Assembly (NCBI GenBank): GCA_900554205.1
Contig: USGM01000021.1
Span: forward strand, 1 to 32,593
Source of the DNA: an uncultured Lachnospiraceae bacterium
GTDB taxonomy: Bacteria > Bacillota > Clostridia > Lachnospirales > Lachnospiraceae
Reading direction: 5' to 3'
DNA length: 32,593 nt
The notes under the pieces are model-generated. The model did no database searches. It saw nothing but the letters and a program-made list of their open reading frames with translations, and was not told the origin of the DNA. The position numbers were made by a program, and so were the translations under genes. Shown piece after piece: positions 15,744 through 23,128 of this stretch. Each line of letters begins with the position of its first letter. The stretch's first letter is position 1.

Positions 15744-16922
15744 TTACTTATCGCCGTTTTTCCTTGTAAAAGCCTCATAGAGCTGGGACATGTCCCGCAG
15801 CTTCTGCACGATCTGTTTCAGCTGCTCCACCACAAAATCCAGCTCCTCCTGCGTATTTTCCTCCGACAGGGTCAGACGCAGCGAGCCGTGCGCCTCCTCC
15901 TGATTTCTCCCGATGGCAAGCAGCACATGAGACGGATCCACCGAACCGGAGGTACAAGCCGAACCGCTGGAAGCACAGATTCCCTTCATGTCCAGCATAA
16001 TCAGCACCGACTCTCCCTCTATGAACCGGAATGAGAAATTTACATTGCCCGGAAGCCTGCTCGTCTTATGACCGTTCAGAGAGCAATAGGGAATTTCCTC
16101 TTCGATCCTGCGGATCAGGTAATCCCGCAGGAAAAGCTTTCTGGCAGTCTTCTCGTCAAGGGTGCGCACCGCCCTCTTCACTGCCGCCTCCAGTCCGACA
16201 ATCGCAGGCACATTTTCCGTTCCCGCACGCCGGTTCCTCTCCTGCGCACCGCCGTGGACAAACGCTTGCAGCTTCAGTCCCGACCGGATGTAGAGGAAGC
16301 CGATGCCCTTTGGCCCGTTGATCTTATGACCGCTGGCGCTCAGCATATCGATGTTCATCTCGTCCACGTTGATCGGCAGCTGTCCGAATGCCTGCACGGC
16401 ATCGGTGTGAAAGGGGACACCATGTCTCTTTGCCACCGCGCCGAGCGCAGCAATCGGCTCCACCGTTCCGATCTCATTGTTTGCAAACATGATGCTCACC
16501 AGTATCGTATCGGGACGTATGGCAGCCTCCAGCGCCTCCGGGCTGACCAGCCCGTCCCGGTCCACCTCGAGGTAGGTGATGTCAAAGCCCCTCTTTTCCA
16601 GATATTCACAGGTATGAAGTATGGCGTGGTGTTCAATCCGCGTCGTGATGATATGTCTGCCTTTTTCACTGTATGCCTCGGCAGTCGCCTTCAAGGCCCA
16701 GTTGTCGGACTCCGTCCCGCCCGCCGTAAAATAAATATCCTCCCACTTCGCGCCAAGCGCAGCTGCAATCGTGCGTTTTGCCCGGTTCACCGCGCTCTTC
16801 GCCGCGGAGCCGAGCGAATAAACCGCGCTGGGATTTCCGTATTGTTCTGCAAAATACGGCAGCATTGCCTCCACGACTTCCTCTGCCGTCCTCGTTGTCG
16901 CCGCATTGTCCAGATATATCAT
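15744..16922 (-). CDS. Cysteine desulfurase, NifS/IscS family
   Basis: A PLP enzyme that takes sulfur from cysteine and hands it on as a persulfide. The 392-residue chain starts YLDNAATT, has the PLP lysine Lys200 in SASGHKINGPKGIGF and the active-site Cys323 in SSGSACTSGS, the group-I loop length seen in NifS/IscS. The gene lies directly before mnmA and lacks an iscU or other Fe-S scaffold, so its main job here is probably tRNA thiolation (inference from neighbours). GAGGAAG lies 5 bases before the ATG, and a near-consensus sigma-A promoter drives it. Confidence 0.95.
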   Translation of the reverse strand: MIYLDNAATTRTAEEVVEAMLPYFAEQYGNPSAVYSLGSAAKSAVNRAKRTIAAALGAKWEDIYFTAGGTESDNWALKATAEAYSEKGRHIITTRIEHHAILHTCEYLEKRGFDITYLEVDRDGLVSPEALEAAIRPDTILVSIMFANNEIGTVEPIAALGAVAKRHGVPFHTDAVQAFGQLPINVDEMNIDMLSASGHKINGPKGIGFLYIRSGLKLQAFVHGGAQERNRRAGTENVPAIVGLEAAVKRAVRTLDEKTARKLFLRDYLIRRIEEEIPYCSLNGHKTSRLPGNVNFSFRFIEGESVLIMLDMKGICASSGSACTSGSVDPSHVLLAIGRNQEEAHGSLRLTLSEENTQEELDFVVEQLKQIVQKLRDMSQLYEAFTRKNGDK

Positions 16923-16966
16923 AGCAGCTTCCTCGCCTTCTCCCTAAAGTCCTAAAAAACATCTTC

Positions 16967-16995
16967 AATATAGCATCCACCCTGTGTTCTGTCAA
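16967..16995 (-). promoter_or_regulatory. Sigma-A promoter of the desulfurase-mnmA operon
   Basis: On the minus strand TTGACA (16995-16990), a 17-base spacer and TATATT (16972-16967) with an extended TG. This is among the best promoters in the window. It lies only about 45 bases from the divergent flippase start. Confidence 0.8.
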
Positions 16996-17039
16996 CTTTG
17001 CAGCCGGAATATATATGGAGAAAACCCCTATGGTGTTTT

Positions 17040-18362
17040 ATGAAAGCGAAATCCAGACATCCGCTCGTCGTCGGCACCTTTATCCTCACACTCACAGGAA
17101 TCCTGTGCCGCATCATCGGCTTTTTTTACAGAATCTACCTCTCCCGCCTGTTCGGCGAGGAAGGCATGGGACTATACCAGCTCCTCAGTCCGGTACTGTC
17201 ACTGTCCTTCTCCCTGACAGCAGCAGGCTACCAGACCGCGATCTCCAAACTGGTCGCAGAGCAGTCGGCAAAGTCGGAGACACCGTCCCTGCGTCCTCTG
17301 GCGGCAGGCTTAGGCATCTCCCTCCCGCTGTCCCTGCTCTGCAATACCGGCATCTACTTCGGCGCTGATTTCATTGCCGAAAGCCTGCTCCGGGAGGCTC
17401 GGACCGCGGGAATGCTGCGCATCCTCTCCTTCTCCGTCCCCTTAAGTGCTGTACACTCCTGTGTCAACGGCTACTTTTACGGAGTCAAAAAAGCCGGTAT
17501 TCCGTCCGCCTCCCAGCTGCTCGAGCAGCTGGCAAGAGTCGGCTGTGTGTTCCTCGTCTCCGGTCAGGTCATCCGCGCGGGCCAGGCACCCTCCATCAGC
17601 GTCGCTGTACTCGGTCTTACGCTCGGAGAACTCTGCTCCATGCTATTCTCCCTCGCCGCCGTGCAGCCTGCCCGCAGCCGCGTCCCCGCCCCGCTCTCCT
17701 CCGGGCTGTACCGCAGCCTTCTCGCCATGGCGCTTCCGCTCACCGCGAACCGCATCGTCCTCAACCTCCTGCAGAGCGTCGAAGCCGTCTCCATCCCCTC
17801 GATGCTGCGCGCCTACGGCTATGACAACATCACCGCCCTGAGCGTGTACGGTGTGCTCACCGGCATGGCGCTTCCCTTTATCTTCTTTCCCAACGCCCTG
17901 ACCAGTTCCGTCGCCGTTCTGCTACTCCCCGTAATCTCCGAAAATCACGCGCTCGGAAACCGGAAGGTCGTCGCGCAGACCACAATCAAAACCGTAAAAT
18001 ACTGCGGACTGATGGGCTTCTGCTGCATGATCGGTTTTCTGCTCCTCGGAAACTGGGCGGGCTGCACACTCTTCAAAAGTCCACTCGCCGGATATTTCAT
18101 CACGGCTCTCGGCTTCATCTGTCCGTTTCTGTACCTCGACACCACTCTGTCCAGTATTCTGCAGGGACTCGGCAAAGCAGGACAGATCTTTTTCATGAAT
18201 GTCGTCTGCCTGCTGATGCGCCTCGCCTTTGTCTTCCTCGCCATTCCACGCTTCGGCATCCGCGGCTACCTCTGGGGACTGCTGGCAAGCCAGCTGACCC
18301 TCGGCATCCTCTACCTTGTATGCCTGTACCGGTTTCTGAAAAAAGAGACACCGGCTGGTTAA
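17040..18362 (+). CDS. SpoVB-like oligosaccharide/lipid flippase (MOP superfamily)
   Basis: A 441-residue polytopic membrane protein with about 12-14 hydrophobic segments. The start, LVVGTFILTLTGILCRIIGFFYRIYLSRLFG, and the following GMGLYQLL are typical of the SpoVB/MurJ-related polysaccharide exporter family. Members move lipid-linked precursors across the membrane; SpoVB itself is needed for spore cortex formation. Whether this copy acts in sporulation or growth cannot be told from sequence. The start is uncertain: the frame opens at TTG 16998, but ATG 17040 fits the family N-terminus; neither has a well-spaced binding site (GGAG at 17017-17020 is 19 bases before the ATG). Its stop codon lies inside the loop of a terminator hairpin. 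Confidence 0.85.
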   Translation: MKAKSRHPLVVGTFILTLTGILCRIIGFFYRIYLSRLFGEEGMGLYQLLSPVLSLSFSLTAAGYQTAISKLVAEQSAKSETPSLRPLAAGLGISLPLSLLCNTGIYFGADFIAESLLREARTAGMLRILSFSVPLSAVHSCVNGYFYGVKKAGIPSASQLLEQLARVGCVFLVSGQVIRAGQAPSISVAVLGLTLGELCSMLFSLAAVQPARSRVPAPLSSGLYRSLLAMALPLTANRIVLNLLQSVEAVSIPSMLRAYGYDNITALSVYGVLTGMALPFIFFPNALTSSVAVLLLPVISENHALGNRKVVAQTTIKTVKYCGLMGFCCMIGFLLLGNWAGCTLFKSPLAGYFITALGFICPFLYLDTTLSSILQGLGKAGQIFFMNVVCLLMRLAFVFLAIPRFGIRGYLWGLLASQLTLGILYLVCLYRFLKKETPAG

Positions 18363-18383
18363 TCCCAACCGGTGCCCCTTTTT
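18349..18383. terminator. Two-way terminator between converging genes
   Basis: CACCGG-C-TGG (18349-18358) and CCA-A-CCGGTG (18365-18374) form a 9-pair stem with one mismatch and a 6-base loop. It is followed by CCCCTTTTT on the plus strand and TCTCTTTTTT on the minus strand. It overlaps the flippase stop codon and ends at the stop of the minus-strand gene, serving both. Confidence 0.8.
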
Positions 18384-18763
18384 CAGAACTTCTGTATCAC
18401 AGTGCCATCCGCATTATTCTCGATCTGCAAATTTCTTGAACTGCCGACGAAATACTGATACTGTTGAAGAACCTTATCCTTCCGCATATCGTCGATCGCC
18501 TTCTCCACATCCAGTGAATGGATGTCGCTGTCCTTTCCGAGATAGCCGAAGCTCTCCTGCTTGTTGAAGGTTATGGAAATATCTTCAAGCTGCGCAACCT
18601 TCCGTACAACCGGTGCAGCGACATGGGTGTCTGCCGCCGTCAGGCTTTCCTCGCGGATGACTGCGTCCGGTCTGACATTCTGCCCTATTCCCGTCTCGGA
18701 AACATTCGGCACTCTGAAGTTTCTTAACAGCCCGGCATAATCATTGATTCCGCCGATTCCCAT
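18383..18763 (-). CDS. Unrecognised 126-residue protein
   Basis: I cannot assign this protein to a family. It is 126 residues, soluble and without cysteine or signal peptide. An N-terminal part, MGIGGINDYAGLLRNFRVP, is followed by an acidic and polar middle and a helical segment with LDVEKAIDDMRKDKVLQQYQYFV, ending NADGTVIQKF. The tail looks like a short beta hairpin. GGGAGG lies about 7 bases before the ATG. It follows nrdR by 62 bases in the same direction, and TATACT upstream of its start could give it a separate promoter. The arrangement of loosely ordered start and helical end is reminiscent of small regulators that bind a partner, but that is only an impression. Confidence 0.75.
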   Translation of the reverse strand: MGIGGINDYAGLLRNFRVPNVSETGIGQNVRPDAVIREESLTAADTHVAAPVVRKVAQLEDISITFNKQESFGYLGKDSDIHSLDVEKAIDDMRKDKVLQQYQYFVGSSRNLQIENNADGTVIQKF

Positions 18764-18825
18764 GTACTCACCTCCCGCTTTTATCTTTCATAAAGTATAT
18801 CGGTCACATTTCGTGCGTCATAACC

Positions 18826-19275
18826 CTATTTCAGCATTTTTTTCAATTCATCCATAAAGGTATTGACATCCTTGAACTCCCTGTAAACAGAGGCAAACCG
18901 GACGTAAGCAACCGCATCCAGATCCTTCAGCTTATTCATAAGGAGCTCACCAATTACACGGCTGGAGATCTCCTTCTCCTCCCTGTTCATGATCTCGTTC
19001 TCGACCTCGTCTACCAGTCCCGTGATCTGCTGGGCGCTGACCGGTCTCTTGTGGCAGGCTCTTAGCACCCCCGCCTCGATCTTCGACCTGTCATAGGTCT
19101 CGCGGTTATTATCCTTTTTAATAATGATCAGAGGAATCGTCTCTATTTTCTCATAAGTCGTGAAACGCTTTCCGCACTCATCACACACACGTCTGCGCCG
19201 AATGGAATTATTATCCTCCGCAGGTCTGGAATCGATTACTCTGGTATTTTCATGATTACAAAAAGGACATTTCAT
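18826..19275 (-). CDS. nrdR: Transcriptional repressor NrdR
   Basis: ATP/dATP-sensing repressor of ribonucleotide reductase genes. The 149-residue protein is full length, with an N-terminal zinc ribbon (Cys3, Cys6, Cys31, Cys34), the conserved RRRRVCDECGKRFTTYE stretch and an ATP-cone from about 46. It binds NrdR boxes ahead of nrd operons; none of those operons is in this window. GGGGA lies 6 bases before the ATG. A good sigma-A promoter lies inside the 3' end of the upstream ymxH-like gene, so nrdR can be expressed independently of it. Confidence 0.97.
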   Translation of the reverse strand: MKCPFCNHENTRVIDSRPAEDNNSIRRRRVCDECGKRFTTYEKIETIPLIIIKKDNNRETYDRSKIEAGVLRACHKRPVSAQQITGLVDEVENEIMNREEKEISSRVIGELLMNKLKDLDAVAYVRFASVYREFKDVNTFMDELKKMLK

Positions 19276-19330
19276 CTTTCATCCCCACTTTCTGGTAAAT
19301 ATGACTAAAAACGTCAGTTATTTAATTGTA

Positions 19331-19359
19331 AATTTAACATACTCAACAGCGAATGTCAA
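19331..19359 (-). promoter_or_regulatory. Sigma-A promoter of nrdR
   Basis: On the minus strand a perfect TTGACA (19359-19354), a 17-base spacer and TAAATT (19336-19331) with TG one base before. It overlaps the last codons of the upstream gene (stop at 19343), and lies about 56 bases before the nrdR ATG. Confidence 0.65.
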
Positions 19360-19576
19360 CCAGAATGATGTCTGGCCCTATCTGGCAGATGTCCTTAAAC
19401 GGGATCACAATATTTGGCTCACAGTTTAAAAAGCTTAGAATCCTGTTATTGCCCGGAACCATGATCTTACAGATGCATCCGCTGCACGGGTCAAATTCCA
19501 GGTCGCACACCTTTCCCAGCTTCTTGCAATCCTTTACGTTAATGACATCCTTACATTTCAGCTCTGAGAACAGCAT
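19343..19576 (-). CDS. YlmC/YmxH-family PRC-barrel protein
   Basis: A 77-residue protein of the YlmC/YmxH family, small PRC-barrel proteins annotated as sporulation-related. It has the family look LGKVCDLEFDPCSGCICKIMVPG and PFKDICQIGPDIILVDI. Eight cysteines in 77 residues is striking for a small cytoplasmic protein, including a CSGCIC cluster. The true role of the family is not settled. GAGGAAG lies 9 bases before the ATG; a nearer ATG (seven bases upstream) is out of frame. Divergent from sigG, with nrdR downstream. Confidence 0.8.
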   Translation of the reverse strand: MLFSELKCKDVINVKDCKKLGKVCDLEFDPCSGCICKIMVPGNNRILSFLNCEPNIVIPFKDICQIGPDIILVDIRC

Positions 19577-19674
19577 CGCCCATGTCTTCCTCTGACTTTT
19601 TTACAATATATGTCTGCCCGTGACCGGTGAGAACACACAGCCTCCGTCCGGGGCGAAAAAACGATCCGACGAGC

Positions 19675-19704
19675 GGAATAATTTTCTTCCGCAGGTACAT
19701 ACTA
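19675..19704 (+). promoter_or_regulatory. Sigma-G/sigma-F promoter of sigG
   Basis: GGAATA (19675-19680), a 17-base spacer and CATACTA (19698-19704). The -10 is a perfect forespore sigma-G/F match and the -35 differs at one base from TGAATA. Transcription would begin near 19711, 47 bases before the sigG ATG, which excludes the longer frame starting at 19620. Confidence 0.7.
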
Positions 19705-19757
19705 CCACTATCCGTTCAGAAATACACAGGCGCAAAGAGCGCAGAAACGAGGAGCAC

Positions 19758-20537
19758 ATGACACAGGGTAAGGTTGAAATCTGCGGAGTGAACACATCCA
19801 AACTTCCGCTGCTAAAGTCAGAAGAAAAAGAAGCTCTGTTCCGGCAGATCGAGGCCGGTGATACAAAAGCCAGAGAAACTTATATCGAAGGAAATCTGCG
19901 TCTGGTGCTGAGTGTCATCAAGCGCTTTTCCTCCAGCAATGAAAATGTTGACGATCTGTTCCAGATCGGCTGCATCGGACTCATCAAGGCAATCGATAAT
20001 TTCGACTCTTCCTTAAACGTCAAGTTTTCCACCTATGCCGTTCCGATGATCATCGGCGAGATCCGGCGCTTCCTGCGCGACAACAGCAGCATCCGCGTTT
20101 CGCGTTCCCTGAAGGACACCGCCTACAAGGCAATTTACGCAAGGGAGACCCTGACAAGACGCAACCTGAAGGAGCCCTCCATCGAGGAGATTGCCTCGGA
20201 GATCGGTGTCGCCAAGGAGGACATTGCCTACGCCTTAGACGCGATCCAGAATCCCATGAGCCTGTACGAGCCGATCTTCACCGACGGCGGAGACACCCTC
20301 TACGTCATGGATCAGATCAGCGACAAAAAGAATAAGGAAGAGACGTGGGTCGAACATCTCTCCCTCAGTGAAGCAATGAAAAAATTAAATTCCCGCGAGC
20401 ACGAGATCATCTCCCTGCGCTTTTTCGAGGGCAAAACCCAGATGGAGGTTGCAGAGGCAATCGGCATCTCCCAGGCGCAGGTCTCAAGGCTGGAGAAAAA
20501 CGCGCTCCGAACCATGCGCGGCTATCTGACAGGCTGA
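19758..20537 (+). CDS. sigG: RNA polymerase sporulation sigma factor SigG
   Basis: Late forespore-specific sigma factor. The 259-residue product begins KVEICGVNTSKLPLLK, the signature N-terminus of SigG. It has region 2 (LRLVLSVIKRF, DDLFQIGCIGLIKAIDNFD, STYAVPMIIGEIRRFLRD), region 3 (RNLKEPSIEEIASEIGV) and region 4 (REHEIISLRFFEGKTQMEVAEAIGISQAQVSRLE). The start is ATG 19758, 5 bases after GAGG; upstream codons to 19620 would precede the promoter. In B. subtilis sigG follows sigE in the same direction; here it is on the opposite strand and converges with that unit. No clear terminator separates it from the VanZ gene, 13 bases away. Confidence 0.97.
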   Translation: MTQGKVEICGVNTSKLPLLKSEEKEALFRQIEAGDTKARETYIEGNLRLVLSVIKRFSSSNENVDDLFQIGCIGLIKAIDNFDSSLNVKFSTYAVPMIIGEIRRFLRDNSSIRVSRSLKDTAYKAIYARETLTRRNLKEPSIEEIASEIGVAKEDIAYALDAIQNPMSLYEPIFTDGGDTLYVMDQISDKKNKEETWVEHLSLSEAMKKLNSREHEIISLRFFEGKTQMEVAEAIGISQAQVSRLEKNALRTMRGYLTG

Positions 20538-20550
20538 AGCTCCGGCGCTG

Positions 20551-21087
20551 TCACCGCCGCCCTGCCGCCTTCCCGATCAGACGAACCAGCCAGAACAAAA
20601 TCCCGCCGAGCAGTGCGCCGAGCGTATTTGTCAGAATATCGTCTATCTGGAAATAGCCTCTCCCCGTCACCAGCTGCATCAGCTCAATTCCGAAGCTGGT
20701 GACTGCCCCGAGGAGCAGGCAGCGCCAGATTGTTCCCGTCTGTCTGAAATTCCAGCTGTACAGAAAACCATAGGGAATGAAAAGCAGAACATTTTCCACC
20801 ACGAACGCATTGTTCCTCGCATTGATTCCCCATGTAGAAAAAAGTTGCAGATCCATTGCACCGGATCTGCTCCCATTCTCTCTTGATAAAAACGTGATGA
20901 CCAGCATCACCGCTATATAGATGCAAAACAACATGACCGGCAGCCGTTGCGCCGCGGGCTTCTGATGTCTCTTCTGTGCATTGTCAACGAGCTTTAACAC
21001 CACAACTGCCAGCGGCACCCCGATCAGCATGCCCCACGGAAGATAGCGCAGTGCATACATCATATCTTCACATATATATTTAAACAT
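20551..21087 (-). CDS. VanZ-family membrane protein
   Basis: A 178-residue protein with about five hydrophobic segments. It has the VanZ family pattern: an N-terminal helix pair, then NAFVVENVLLFIPYGFL, a helix with FGIELMQLVTGRGYFQIDDILTNTLGALLGG and a basic tail. VanZ proteins are widespread; the best known gives low-level teicoplanin resistance, but most chromosomal copies have no known role and nothing here implies resistance. The start at 21087 has GAGGAG 7 bases upstream; a longer frame overlaps the gene before it. It is the second gene of a two-gene unit lying between sigE and sigG. Confidence 0.85.
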   Translation of the reverse strand: MFKYICEDMMYALRYLPWGMLIGVPLAVVVLKLVDNAQKRHQKPAAQRLPVMLFCIYIAVMLVITFLSRENGSRSGAMDLQLFSTWGINARNNAFVVENVLLFIPYGFLYSWNFRQTGTIWRCLLLGAVTSFGIELMQLVTGRGYFQIDDILTNTLGALLGGILFWLVRLIGKAAGRR

Positions 21088-21098
21088 GAAAAACTCCT

Positions 21099-21404
21099 CT
21101 ATCTGTAGCTGTCCCAATGCTCACCGGCGTGCTCCCATCTCTCCTTCTCCTCAAAAAGCCTGTCGTTCATCCACGCAACAGCGTCTGTGACCCCATCTTC
21201 GTCAAATGTAAACTCGGCTCTCTCCTTTTCCTCATCTGCAGTGGTAAAAAAATTAAAGGGCTCCGGCCATACCGTACAGCGCAGCTTCTTTCCGCCCTCT
21301 TCATCATTCACACCCTCCAGCCGGTAGCGCATTCCCTGGTGGCATCCGGTATATTCTGTCTTTTTCAGGTATTCCATGGAAAGAATGTCTTCTCTGTTAA
21401 TCAT
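21099..21404 (-). CDS. Unrecognised small acidic protein
   Basis: A 101-residue soluble protein I cannot name. It starts MINREDILSMEYLKKTEYTG, has a basic turn followed by WPEPFNFFTT and ends in a charged helix containing AVAWMNDRLFEEKERW. GGGAGGGG precedes the ATG at 21404. The stop is 11 bases before the VanZ start, so the pair is co-transcribed from the sigma-A promoter at 21429-21457. Confidence 0.75.
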   Translation of the reverse strand: MINREDILSMEYLKKTEYTGCHQGMRYRLEGVNDEEGGKKLRCTVWPEPFNFFTTADEEKERAEFTFDEDGVTDAVAWMNDRLFEEKERWEHAGEHWDSYR

Positions 21405-21428
21405 AGTGCCCCTCCCCTTATCCTTTAC

Positions 21429-21457
21429 AGTATACCCCATGAATATACCTTGTTCAA
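21429..21457 (-). promoter_or_regulatory. Sigma-A promoter of the small-protein/VanZ unit
   Basis: On the minus strand TTGAAC (21457-21452), a 17-base spacer and TATACT (21434-21429). It starts 20 bases after the sigE stop, so this unit is expressed apart from the sporulation operon. Confidence 0.7.
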
Positions 21458-21476
21458 GTCCAAAGCATAGGACATT

Positions 21477-22214
21477 CTAAATATAAGTGCTCATCTCCTT
21501 TTTCAGCTGGCGCATGATCTTTTTCTCCAGTCTGGAAATGTATGACTGGGAAATGCCGAGGAGTGAGGCAACCTCCTTCTGTGTCATCTCCTGTCCCTCT
21601 CTGGTGCCCAGACCGAACCGGAGATTCACGATCATTTTCTCCCGGTCAGATAGCTTGCTGACTGCCCCCAGCAGAACCTTCCTCTCCGCCTCATTCTCAA
21701 TGTCCCGGTAGATCACATCCTCATCCGTTCCGAGAATATCCGACAGAAGCAGTTCATTTCCGTCCCAGTCCACATTGAGCGGTTCGTCCAGCGACACCTC
21801 CTGTCTGGTTCTGCTGTTGCGCCGCAGATACATCAGAATCTCATTTTCAATGCACCTCGACGCATAGGTTGCCAGCTTGATATTCCGCTCCGGCTTGAAG
21901 GTGTTGATTGACTTTATCAGGCCTATCGTCCCGATGGAAATCAGATCCTCGACCCCGACGCCGGTGTTGTCAAATTTCTTCGCAATATAGACGACCAGCC
22001 TCAGATTGTGCTCGATCAGAATTGCCTTTGCCTCCGCATCCTCCTCCGTTCCGAGGTCACTGATCACACGACTCTCCTGCTCCAGTTCAAGAGGCGGCGG
22101 AAGCACCTCCGCCCCGCCTATGTAATGGATCTCTCCCCTTCTCCCGAAGAGAGCTTTCTCCCGACGTATCATTTTAAAATGCATTTTTCCCGGTAGCGCA
22201 ACTTTTAATATCAT
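21477..22214 (-). CDS. sigE: RNA polymerase sporulation sigma factor SigE precursor
   Basis: Mother-cell sigma factor, made as inactive pro-SigE. From ATG 22214 the chain is 245 residues. The first ~30 residues form the basic, hydrophobic pro-sequence that ends before YIGGAEVLPPPL, the known processing region. Then come HNLRLVVYIAKKFDNTGVGVEDLISIGTIGLIKSI (region 2), TYASRCIENEILMYLRR and region 4 with LSDREKMIVNLRFGLG and QKEVASLLGISQSYISRLEKK. A second start, ATG 22226, adds four residues and has an equally good AGAGG; I cannot choose firmly. Both overlap the end of spoIIGA, so the two are translationally coupled. Confidence 0.96.
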   Translation of the reverse strand: MILKVALPGKMHFKMIRREKALFGRRGEIHYIGGAEVLPPPLELEQESRVISDLGTEEDAEAKAILIEHNLRLVVYIAKKFDNTGVGVEDLISIGTIGLIKSINTFKPERNIKLATYASRCIENEILMYLRRNSRTRQEVSLDEPLNVDWDGNELLLSDILGTDEDVIYRDIENEAERKVLLGAVSKLSDREKMIVNLRFGLGTREGQEMTQKEVASLLGISQSYISRLEKKIMRQLKKEMSTYI

Positions 22215-23061
22215 TATTCCTCTCATTCTGCCTCTTCTCAGGCCTTCCCCTTTTTCCTTCTGTCAAAACACGGGGATTGATTATCATTTTTACAGATTCA
22301 GCCTCCGGCGTGCCCGCCGACGATATTTCTTCGGGGCTTACCGCAACATACACATCATGAACCACCTTGCACACTCCGTCCGTCTCCACCCGCAACTCCG
22401 GCAGAAGGTACCCCTCCAGAATCCCGTGCCGTTTGCCGATGCTGTGATAAGGAATCGCTCTGTAGCCTTGTCCTCCGCTCCCCCACAGGCTCCTGAACAC
22501 CTTTTCTTCAACTATGGATACCGGTTTCCCACTGATCGGTTCCACAAGCGCGTTTCCCGAATCGATCAGCGCCGCAATCTTCACGCTCGCGCCCTCTCTG
22601 GCAAGTGTCACCTGACAGACCGCGTTTTCCTGCCGTGTCTGCGCATGAAACCTTCTCCAGAACAGCAGAAAAATCCCCCCCGCCGCCATCAGCCCGGAGG
22701 CGCTCGTCAGCACCCCCTCCGCGAACCGGAAGCAGCGGATCAGCAATAGCAGCACACCGCCCATGCTAAAGGAGAAAAAAAGCATTTTCTCGGTCAGCTT
22801 CAGAAAGCTTCTCAGCCCCCTCACAGAAAATGTGATGGGCAGCATCAGCAGCGCAGCAGCCGCCCCAAGCAGCAGCTTCCACGGCAGTGCCATTCCGATA
22901 ACGAAAAGCAACAGATAGCTTCCCGCTCCAAACAGCGCCCCGACAAGGAGCCGCCACGGTACCGCAGACGAAAGTGTGCTGTGATCCACCAGCATCAGCA
23001 GGTAGAGATTCATTGTGAAGTTAATCAAAAACAGACTGTCTACATAAAGTTCATAATGCAT
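22174..23061 (-). CDS. spoIIGA: Sigma-E processing peptidase SpoIIGA
   Basis: Membrane aspartic protease that cleaves pro-SigE in the mother cell after a signal from the forespore. The N-terminal ~150 residues are about five membrane helices; the C-terminal domain carries the active-site motif ALIDSGNALVEPISGKPVSIVEE, equivalent to the DTGN loop of the Bacillus protein. I start at ATG 23061 (MHYELYVDSLFLINF) because AGGA lies 8 bases upstream; the frame also opens at 23079. The 3' end overlaps sigE by about 41-53 bases. Upstream is a Spo0A-type promoter region like that of B. subtilis spoIIG. Confidence 0.94.
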   Translation of the reverse strand: MHYELYVDSLFLINFTMNLYLLMLVDHSTLSSAVPWRLLVGALFGAGSYLLLFVIGMALPWKLLLGAAAALLMLPITFSVRGLRSFLKLTEKMLFFSFSMGGVLLLLIRCFRFAEGVLTSASGLMAAGGIFLLFWRRFHAQTRQENAVCQVTLAREGASVKIAALIDSGNALVEPISGKPVSIVEEKVFRSLWGSGGQGYRAIPYHSIGKRHGILEGYLLPELRVETDGVCKVVHDVYVAVSPEEISSAGTPEAESVKMIINPRVLTEGKRGRPEKRQNERNNDIKSCATGKNAF

Positions 23062-23083
23062 TGGCTTCATCCTTTTCATAATG

Positions 23084-23116
23084 ATTATAAGGGCATGCCC
23101 TTATGGAATTTGTCAA
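23084..23116 (-). promoter_or_regulatory. spoIIG-type promoter with 21-base spacer
   Basis: On the minus strand a perfect TTGACA (23116-23111) and a perfect TATAAT (23089-23084) are separated by 21 bases, far from the optimum 17. The B. subtilis spoIIG promoter has the same oddity (22 bases) and needs Spo0A~P to bring sigma-A into register. Transcription would start near 23077, just before the spoIIGA ATG. Confidence 0.75.
23087..23104. repeat. 18-base perfect palindrome in the spoIIGA promoter
   Basis: ATAAGGGCATGCCCTTAT is its own reverse complement. It fills most of the 21-base spacer and overlaps three bases of the -10 box. It could be an operator or a structural feature that affects promoter geometry. 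Confidence 0.75.
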
Positions 23117-23128
23117 AAGGAGTCTGAA

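Noticed and set aside
19577..19640. CATATATT as a sigma-E -10 for the ymxH-like gene
   Set aside because: No acceptable -35 at 14 bases; a sigma-A reading is also weak.
19620..19757. N-terminal extension of SigG
   Set aside because: It lies across the forespore promoter, lacks a ribosome binding site and is not part of the SigG family.
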